The position numbers and the translations under genes are program-made. The notes beneath the pieces were generated by a model. It was not told where the DNA came from. It made no database searches and saw only the letters and a list, made by a program, of their open reading frames with translations. A stretch of DNA of 64,000 nucleotides, from positions 1 to 64,000 of the forward strand of contig NZ_JAATEN010000001.1 in NCBI RefSeq assembly GCF_012034935.1. Direction: 5' to 3'. The DNA is from Streptomyces zingiberis (GTDB taxonomy: Bacteria > Actinomycetota > Actinomycetes > Streptomycetales > Streptomycetaceae). Shown piece by piece: positions 58,935 to 64,000 of this stretch; the stretch's first letter is position 1; every line of letters starts with the position of its first letter.

Positions 58935-59963
58935 TCACCGCCCCCGGGGCGGGCCCACCGATTCGCGGGTGATCACCGGCATGGGCAGCAGCACCTCGGC
59001 CGGTTCGGCGCGGCCGAGGAGGAGTTCGACGGCACGGCGGCCCATCGCCTCGTGCGGCAGGGCGACGGTGGTGAGGCCGGGGCGGAGGTAGGCGGCGACC
59101 TCGTCGTTGTCGAAGGAGACGACGGAGACGTCCCCGGGGATGTCCAGCCGCAGTTCGGCGAGGGCCTGGTAGGCGCCGAAGGCGAGGCGGTCGTTGAGGC
59201 AGAGCAGCGCGCGGACGTCCGGGCGGCGGCGGAGCAGCGCGAGGGTGGTCCGGTAGCCGTGCTGCGGCTCCCAGTCCCAGATGGACTCCTCGGCCAGGAA
59301 CTCCAGGCCGTGCCCGGCCATGGCGCGCCGGATGCCCTCGACCCGGCGGGCGACGGTGCTGGAGCGGAAGAGGCCCCGCTCGGCCTCGTCGCTCTGGCCG
59401 ATCAGCGCGATGCCCTCCGCGTGGCCGGCCGCGACCAGGAGTTCGACGGCGGCGCGGCCCCCGGTGGCCTCGTCGGGGAGGACGGCCGTGGGGTGGCGGG
59501 CGTTGGTGGCGTTGAGCATGACGGCGTCCGTGCCCTCGGGCAGGTCCGGGACGTACAGCTCGCGGGCGCGCACGGTGGCGAAGATGATCCCGTCGACCTG
59601 CCGGTCGAGGAGCGCCGCTATCGCCTCGGTCTCGCGGCGGGTGTCGCCGCCGGTCTCCGTCACCAGGACGACGTGCCCTGCCTGCTGGGCGGCGTCCAGC
59701 GCGCCCTGGATGAGGCCGCCGGCGAAGCGGGTGGTGGCGACCGCGTCGGAGACGAAGCCTATGGTCAGCGTCTTGTCGGTGCGCAGGCCGCGGGCCGCGA
59801 CGTTGGGGCGGTACCCCAGCTCGGCCGCCGCCGCGTGGACCCGCTCGTGGGCGTCCTCGGAGAGCCGGGTGTCGGGCCGGCCGTTGAGGATCATCGAAGC
59901 CGCGGTGGTGGACAGGCCCGCCCGGCGCGCCACGTCGGCGAGAGTGACCCGTTTCCGCGGCAT
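58935..59963 (-). CDS. LacI-family transcriptional regulator
   Basis: This 342-residue repressor has a complete LacI helix-turn-helix at residues 6-28 (VTLADVARRAGLSTTAASMILNG) and a sugar-binding core (TIGFVSDAVATTRFAGGLIQGALDAA, DGIIFATV, ALLCLNDRLAFGAYQALAE, VSVVSFDNDEVAAYLRPGLTTVALPHEAMG). It is divergent from a carbohydrate ABC importer operon and very likely controls it, with an inducing sugar. The inverted repeat at 60055-60070 is the probable operator. ATG 59963 is the first codon of the helix-turn-helix and gives the normal length. Confidence 0.92.
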   Translation of the reverse strand: MPRKRVTLADVARRAGLSTTAASMILNGRPDTRLSEDAHERVHAAAAELGYRPNVAARGLRTDKTLTIGFVSDAVATTRFAGGLIQGALDAAQQAGHVVLVTETGGDTRRETEAIAALLDRQVDGIIFATVRARELYVPDLPEGTDAVMLNATNARHPTAVLPDEATGGRAAVELLVAAGHAEGIALIGQSDEAERGLFRSSTVARRVEGIRRAMAGHGLEFLAEESIWDWEPQHGYRTTLALLRRRPDVRALLCLNDRLAFGAYQALAELRLDIPGDVSVVSFDNDEVAAYLRPGLTTVALPHEAMGRRAVELLLGRAEPAEVLLPMPVITRESVGPPRGR

Positions 59964-60054
59964 CGCGCTCCTTCCCGTCCCCACTTCACCCTTTGAGGAC
60001 GAATACGTCACGACCCTTGACAGGACGACTTGGCGCCGTGAGCCTAACACGCAA

Positions 60055-60070
60055 GCTAAAACCTTTTAGC
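60055..60070. promoter_or_regulatory. Putative LacI-family operator
   Basis: GCTAAAA and TTTTAGC form perfect 7-bp arms around CC, between the divergent LacI gene and the ABC importer. A TTGACA hexamer lies upstream at 60017-60022 on the plus strand. The AT-rich palindrome stands out strongly in this DNA. Confidence 0.7.
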
Positions 60071-60182
60071 AGTGGAGCGACGCAGACTGGAACGAACCGT
60101 TCCGCGGTGGGACGCCGCGGGGCGACCGTCTCCCGCCCCGCGCCGGACGACCGGTCCGCGGGCGCTCCCGGAAGGAGCCGAC

Positions 60183-61565
60183 ATGGCACACAGGGACGGA
60201 CGGCAGCCCAGCCGTCGACGCGGCGCGCGGCGCGCCCCGGCAGCGATAGCGGCGGCCGTCACGGCGGGACTGGTCCTCGCGGCCTGCGCCCCGGGCACGG
60301 ACGGAGGCGGCGGGTCGTCGGACACCCCCGACGCCTCGGACGTCTCCACCGAGCTGACCAAGAAGAAGGTCAAGCTCACCATCGCCGACGAGACGGGGTT
60401 CCCGCTCACGGACAAGCTGACCGAGGAGTACACGCGGCAGCACCCGAACGTCACCTTCACCGTCAACCGGGACACGTTCCAGAACCTCACGGCGAACGCC
60501 CCCCGGCTGCTGGCCAGCAACAACCCGCCGGACCTGATCCGCCTGCCCACCATGGGCGAGACCGTCAAGGACGGGCTGCTCGCCAACCTCGACCCGTACC
60601 ACAAGGCCTACGGCTGGGACTCCTGGCCCGAGTCCCAGCTCGAACCGCTGCGGATGGACAAGGACGGCGTCCGCGGTTCCGGCGGCCTCTACCAGCTCGG
60701 CCTCGGCTACAGCGTCACCGGCATCTACATGAACACGAAGCTGGCCGAGGAGCTCGGGATCGACGGCCCGCCGGAGACCCTCGGCGAGCTGGAGGAGGAC
60801 CTGGCGACGGCCAAGGCGAAGGGCGTTCTCCCCATCGTCGCCGGCGACAAGGACGGCGTGGTGAACTTCGTCGTCCAGGCGGCGATGAACCAGTACGCCG
60901 ACAAGGAGGAGTTCCTCACCTGGATGTACAACAAGCCCGGCGCGAGCTACGACACCCCGGGCAACCGGAAGGGCGCCGAGCTGGTCCGCAAGTGGGCGGA
61001 CGCGGGGTACTTCCCGAAGGACATCAACTCCCTCGACTACTTCGCCTTCGTCAGCCGCTTCAACGACGGCAAGGGCCTGTTCACCTTCAACGGCAACTGG
61101 GAGGCGGCGAACTACCAGAAGGGGCTCGGCGACGACGTGACCTTCTTCCTGGTGCCACCGGCGAAGAAGGGCGAGGGGCACGTGGCCATGGGCGCCGCCA
61201 ACTCCTTCTCCGTCGCCGCGAAGTCCAAGAACAAGGACGAGATCGTCCACTTCCTCAACTGGGTGCACACCGACGCGAAGGCCCGCCAGATCGTCCTCGA
61301 CGTCACCGGGGCCTCGGCCGGCGGCGACCCCTCGCTGCCCCAGCCCAAGGCGAAGGCCGGCTCACTCGCCGAGTCGGCGCTGGAGATGTCCACCCAGATC
61401 GCCAACGAGGGCGGCCAGGTCGACTTCATGGCCAACACCACCGCCGGTATCTACTCCGGCTCGATCATCCCGGAGTCCCAGCTCCTGGTGACGAGCAAGA
61501 TCAGCGGCAAGGAGTTCGTCCAGCGCGTGCAGAAGTTCTACGAGAAGGAGGTCGGCAAGCGATGA
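60183..61565 (+). CDS. ABC sugar transporter substrate-binding lipoprotein (family 1)
   Basis: This 460-residue lipoprotein has a basic N-terminus, hydrophobic segment and lipobox VLAAC (Cys35). The mature part is a carbohydrate-binding family 1 protein (PDLIRLPTMGETVKDGLLANL, YQLGLGYSVTGIYMNTKLAEELGI, GKGLFTFNGNWEAANYQKGL). It delivers a sugar to the two permeases downstream. Its 3' end contains AAGGAGGT, which is the ribosome-binding site of a 28-codon ORF overlapping the stop (ATGA). The ATPase of such importers is often encoded elsewhere (MsiK type), and none is present here. The neighbouring GH32/GH68-like enzyme suggests fructan- or sucrose-related sugars. Confidence 0.92.
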   Translation: MAHRDGRQPSRRRGARRAPAAIAAAVTAGLVLAACAPGTDGGGGSSDTPDASDVSTELTKKKVKLTIADETGFPLTDKLTEEYTRQHPNVTFTVNRDTFQNLTANAPRLLASNNPPDLIRLPTMGETVKDGLLANLDPYHKAYGWDSWPESQLEPLRMDKDGVRGSGGLYQLGLGYSVTGIYMNTKLAEELGIDGPPETLGELEEDLATAKAKGVLPIVAGDKDGVVNFVVQAAMNQYADKEEFLTWMYNKPGASYDTPGNRKGAELVRKWADAGYFPKDINSLDYFAFVSRFNDGKGLFTFNGNWEAANYQKGLGDDVTFFLVPPAKKGEGHVAMGAANSFSVAAKSKNKDEIVHFLNWVHTDAKARQIVLDVTGASAGGDPSLPQPKAKAGSLAESALEMSTQIANEGGQVDFMANTTAGIYSGSIIPESQLLVTSKISGKEFVQRVQKFYEKEVGKR

Positions 61566-61648
61566 CCACGGGCATCGCGCGCCCCGCACCCCGCCCGGCC
61601 GCCGCGCGCGGGCGGGCGGGGCGCCCCCCGCGGGGAGGGCCGCAGTGA
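61562..61648 (+). CDS. 28-codon bridging ORF between binding protein and permease
   Basis: ATG 61562 overlaps the lipoprotein stop (ATGA) and is preceded by a perfect AAGGAGGT within the lipoprotein gene. The 28-residue product is Arg/Pro/Ala-rich and begins MTTGIARPAPRP; its TGA overlaps the permease GTG as GTGA. The arrangement links translation of the lipoprotein, the short ORF and the permease without a gap. The permease also has GGGAGGG of its own. It mirrors the 14-codon ORF before the permease at 27.9 kb. Confidence 0.55.
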   Translation: MTTGIARPAPRPAAARGRAGRPPRGGPQ

Positions 61649-62571
61649 CCGGCGTCCCCGCCCCCGTGCGCCGCACCGGCCGGGCCGCCCCCCGCAAGGG
61701 CCCCCGGCGCGGGGAGGCGCACGGGTGGCTGCTCCTCCTCCCCGCCCTCCTCGCCTACGTCGGGTTCGTGGTCTGGCCCCTGATCGTGGGCGTGCAGTAC
61801 TCGTTCTACGACTGGAACGGTGTCGGCCTGGCCACCTGGGTCGGGTTCGAGAACTACGCGACCGTCTTCACGGACCCGGAGCTGCTCGGCGCCATCGGCA
61901 ACGCGCTGACGCTGCTGGTGTTCTTCACCGTGATCCCCGTCGGGGCCGGGCTGGTGCTGGCGACCCTCATCCGGTCGCTGCGCTCCGGCGGCTTCGCGCG
62001 GGCGTCCCAGACGATCCTCTTCCTGCCGCAGGTCATCCCGCTGGCGGCGGCCGGTATCGCCTGGTCCTGGATGTACGCGCAGACGGGCGCCGTCAACGAG
62101 ATCCTGGAGGCGGTGGGGCTGGGATGGCTCGCCCGCCCCTGGCTCGCGGACTACGGCACGGCCCTGCCCGCGGTGGGGCTGATCGGCTCCTGGGTGCTGA
62201 CCGGCCTGTGCACGGTGCTGCTGCTCACCGGCATCGGGAAGATCGACCCCTCGCTGTACGAGGCCGCGCGCATCGACGGCGCGGGCTGGTGGCGGGAGTT
62301 CTTCACCATCACGCTGCCCGGACTGCGCCAGGAGATCGCCGTCCTCGTCACCCTCTCCATGATCGCCGCGCTGAGCAGCTTCGACATCATCTACACGTCG
62401 ACCCAGGGCGGCCCCGGACGCGAGACGCTCGTCCCTGCCATCTCGATCTACCGGATCGGGTTCACGCAGAGCGACGTGGGGCTCGCCTCGGCCTTCGGAA
62501 TCGTGCTCATGATCCTTGTGGTGGCGCTCGTGCTGCCGATCCAGCGTCTCGCCCGGGCGGGTGACCGATGA
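61645..62571 (+). CDS. ABC sugar transporter permease 1 (MalF-type)
   Basis: This 308-residue membrane protein has six hydrophobic segments, an N-terminal hydrophilic stretch, and the permease coupling motif in YEAARIDGAGWWREFFTITLPGLRQEI. The start LLLLPALLAYVGFVVWPLIVGVQYSFYDWNG is typical of MalF-like subunits. Start is GTG 61645, overlapping the stop of the 28-codon ORF. Its stop overlaps the next permease start (ATGA). Confidence 0.92.
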   Translation: MTGVPAPVRRTGRAAPRKGPRRGEAHGWLLLLPALLAYVGFVVWPLIVGVQYSFYDWNGVGLATWVGFENYATVFTDPELLGAIGNALTLLVFFTVIPVGAGLVLATLIRSLRSGGFARASQTILFLPQVIPLAAAGIAWSWMYAQTGAVNEILEAVGLGWLARPWLADYGTALPAVGLIGSWVLTGLCTVLLLTGIGKIDPSLYEAARIDGAGWWREFFTITLPGLRQEIAVLVTLSMIAALSSFDIIYTSTQGGPGRETLVPAISIYRIGFTQSDVGLASAFGIVLMILVVALVLPIQRLARAGDR

Positions 62572-63392
62572 ACTCCAGCCGTACCGAGGTCCTCACCGGG
62601 CGCGTCCTGCTCGTCCTCGCCCTGGTGCTCACCCTGCTGCCGCTGCTCAACATGGTCTCGGCGGCGCTCCAGCCGGCGGACGTCAACCCGACCGGGCTGG
62701 CCTGGCCCACCGATCCGCAGTGGGGCAACTTCGCCGCCGCGTTCGAAACCGGGCACGTCGGCACGCTCATGGGATCGAGCGTGCTGATCGTGGCCGGGGT
62801 GGTCCCCGCCGCCCTGCTGGCCGCCACCCTCGCCGGTTACGCCCTCGGCACGCTGCGCGTGCGGGGCGGCGGGGCGGTGCTGATCTTCCTCGTACTGGGG
62901 CTGACCATCCCCTTCGAGTCGCTGATCATCCCGCTCTACTACCAGGCGCAGACGCTGGGCACGCTCAACACCCGGTGGGCGGTCATCCTGCCGCTGATCG
63001 GCCTGTTCATGCCGTTCGGCGTGTTCTGGATGCGGGCGCATTTCATCAACGTCCCCCGGGAGCTGTCGGAGGCCGCCCGAGTCGACGGCGCGGGGCTGTG
63101 GCAGGAGTTCCGCCGGATCCAGCTCCCGCTGGCGATGCCCGCGATCTCCGCGCTGGCGATCCTCTACTTCCTGTGGACGTGGAACCAGTTCCTGCTGCCG
63201 GTGGTGCTGATCGACAACCCGCTCGAACGGACCGCGGCGGGAGCGCTGACCTTCTTCCAGGGCCAGTACTCCCTGAGCATCCCGCTGCTCAACGCCGGGG
63301 CGCTGATCGTCATCACGCCCGTGATCATCGTGTTCCTGATCTTCCAGCGCCAGTTCGTCAAGGCGCTGCTCTCCGGCGCCGTCAAGAGCTGA
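62568..63392 (+). CDS. ABC sugar transporter permease 2 (MalG-type)
   Basis: This 274-residue membrane protein has six hydrophobic segments and the coupling motif in LSEAARVDGAGLWQEFRRIQLPLAMPAISALAIL. It pairs with the permease before it. ATG 62568 overlaps the upstream stop by four bases. The next gene, a glycosidase, follows after 61 bp. Confidence 0.92.
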   Translation: MNSSRTEVLTGRVLLVLALVLTLLPLLNMVSAALQPADVNPTGLAWPTDPQWGNFAAAFETGHVGTLMGSSVLIVAGVVPAALLAATLAGYALGTLRVRGGGAVLIFLVLGLTIPFESLIIPLYYQAQTLGTLNTRWAVILPLIGLFMPFGVFWMRAHFINVPRELSEAARVDGAGLWQEFRRIQLPLAMPAISALAILYFLWTWNQFLLPVVLIDNPLERTAAGALTFFQGQYSLSIPLLNAGALIVITPVIIVFLIFQRQFVKALLSGAVKS

Positions 63393-63453
63393 CCCGTCTC
63401 CCGGGGCCCGCCCGCACGGCCCCCACCCCCCGCGAACCCCGAATCGAGCACAC

Positions 63454-64000
63454 GTGACCTTCGCCCTCGACGACCACTGGGTCTGGGACTTCTGGCTCGC
63501 CGAATCCGGCGGCCGCCACCATCTCTACTACCTCCACGCGCCGCGCTCCCTCGGCGACCAGAACCTCCGCCACCGCAACGCGACCGTCGGCCACGCCGTC
63601 TCCACGGACCTGCGCCACTGGGAGGACCTCGGCCCGGTCCTCACCCCCGGCGGCCCCGGCGACCACGACGAGACGGCCACCTGGACCGGCTCCGTCGTGC
63701 CCGGCCCGGACGGCCGCTGGCGGATGTTCTACACCGGCGCCCGCTTCCCGGTCTCCGGCTCCGCGGCCAACATCGAGACCATCGGCGTGGCCGTCTCCAC
63801 CGACCTCCACACCTGGACCAAGGAGCCCGCGACCGTCCTCGGCGCCGACCCGCGCCACTACGAGACCTACCCGGACGGGACCTGGCGCGAGGAGACCTGG
63901 CGCGACCCCTGGGTCTTCGCCGACCCCGCCGGGGACGGCTGGCACATGCTGATCACCGCCCGCGCCACGCACGGCGACCCGCTCGACCGCGGCGTCATCG
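63454..64000 (+). CDS. Glycosidase of GH32/GH68-like beta-propeller type, N-terminal part
   Basis: The first 182 residues are visible before the window ends. The start FALDDHWVWDFWLAESGGRHHLYYLHAPR and the repeated GHAVSTDLRHWEDLGPVL and GVAVSTDLHTWTKEP segments are typical of five-bladed beta-propeller glycosidases acting on fructose sugars. The TWRDPWVF segment contains the RDP motif of GH32/GH68; the catalytic Asp would be in the WDFW or DD part. The acid/base Glu lies beyond the window. No signal peptide is seen, so it would be intracellular. GTG 63454 is the start. As part of the LacI-controlled importer operon it probably hydrolyses the imported sugar. Confidence 0.75.
   Translation, partial: MTFALDDHWVWDFWLAESGGRHHLYYLHAPRSLGDQNLRHRNATVGHAVSTDLRHWEDLGPVLTPGGPGDHDETATWTGSVVPGPDGRWRMFYTGARFPVSGSAANIETIGVAVSTDLHTWTKEPATVLGADPRHYETYPDGTWREETWRDPWVFADPAGDGWHMLITARATHGDPLDRGVI

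Noticed and set aside
59993..61648. 551-residue frame overlapping the sugar-binding lipoprotein
   Set aside because: Most of it is a shadow of the lipoprotein gene in another frame; only its last 28 codons, with their own start and ribosome-binding site, were kept as a short ORF.
1..64000. CRISPR array
   Set aside because: No array of direct repeats of 25-40 bp with unique spacers is present; all tandem repeats have 8- or 9-bp units.
1..64000. Insertion sequence or transposase gene
   Set aside because: No transposase motif and no terminal inverted repeats with target duplications were found, including around the 51-58 kb accessory stretch.

Overview
The window is high-GC DNA of a Streptomyces species or close relative. 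It shows strong third-position GC bias, dense four-base start/stop overlaps, actinomycete-specific families (DUF397, DUF5753 regulators, an isorenieratene-type carotenoid cluster with LitR/LitS) and a core gene order familiar from Streptomyces chromosomes (tilS, zinc metalloprotease, dacB, then divergent ppa and a ThrE-type exporter). All functional calls come from reading motifs and gene context; no database search was run.

Layout. 1-6.5 kb: conserved core block (tilS, metalloprotease, dacB; divergent ppa and thrE-like). 7-17 kb: DedA protein with a long Gly/Tyr/Gln tail, WrbA-type reductase, PadR regulator, aldehyde dehydrogenase, a WhiJ/AbaA-like trio (DUF5753 regulator, RsbW-like ATPase with a TTA codon, DUF397 protein), LigB-type DNA ligase and a GlsB-type membrane protein. 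17-31.7 kb: a sugar locus with a beta-mannosidase, an alpha-galactosidase, an Opp-type ABC importer (lipoprotein, permease, fused permease-ATPase, ATPase), a ROK regulator and a LacI-like protein lacking its DNA-binding domain. Two nearly identical promoter boxes tie the mannosidase to the importer, so I read the locus as uptake and intracellular breakdown of (galacto)mannan oligosaccharides.

31.8-47 kb: light-responsive carotenoid region. litS and litR are divergent, followed by a photolyase, the crtE-crtI-crtB-Rieske operon, and the converging crtY and crtU genes. The set supports GGPP, phytoene, lycopene, beta-carotene and isorenieratene synthesis. No crtT is present between crtY and crtU. 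47-51 kb: an oxalate/formate-type MFS transporter with its small partner protein, and a Tat-exported dimethylformamidase-like protein. 51-58.8 kb: an accessory stretch with a DUF5753/DUF397 locus, a partial duplication that left a frameshifted regulator remnant and a second DUF397 gene, a GNAT gene and a decayed copy of its start, a TPR regulator, a methyltransferase, a lipoprotein and a Fic protein whose reading frame runs on into decayed DNA. 58.9-64 kb: a LacI-controlled carbohydrate ABC importer ending in a truncated GH32/GH68-like glycosidase, probably for fructan or sucrose-type sugars.

Two themes recur. In both ABC importer operons a tiny ORF (14 and 28 codons) with a strong ribosome-binding site sits directly before the first permease and overlaps its GTG start as GTGA; this is the most novel-looking arrangement here. 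Second, many otherwise conserved proteins carry long low-complexity extensions or insertions built from 9-bp tandem repeats, most strikingly the LitR tail and the carotenoid enzymes.
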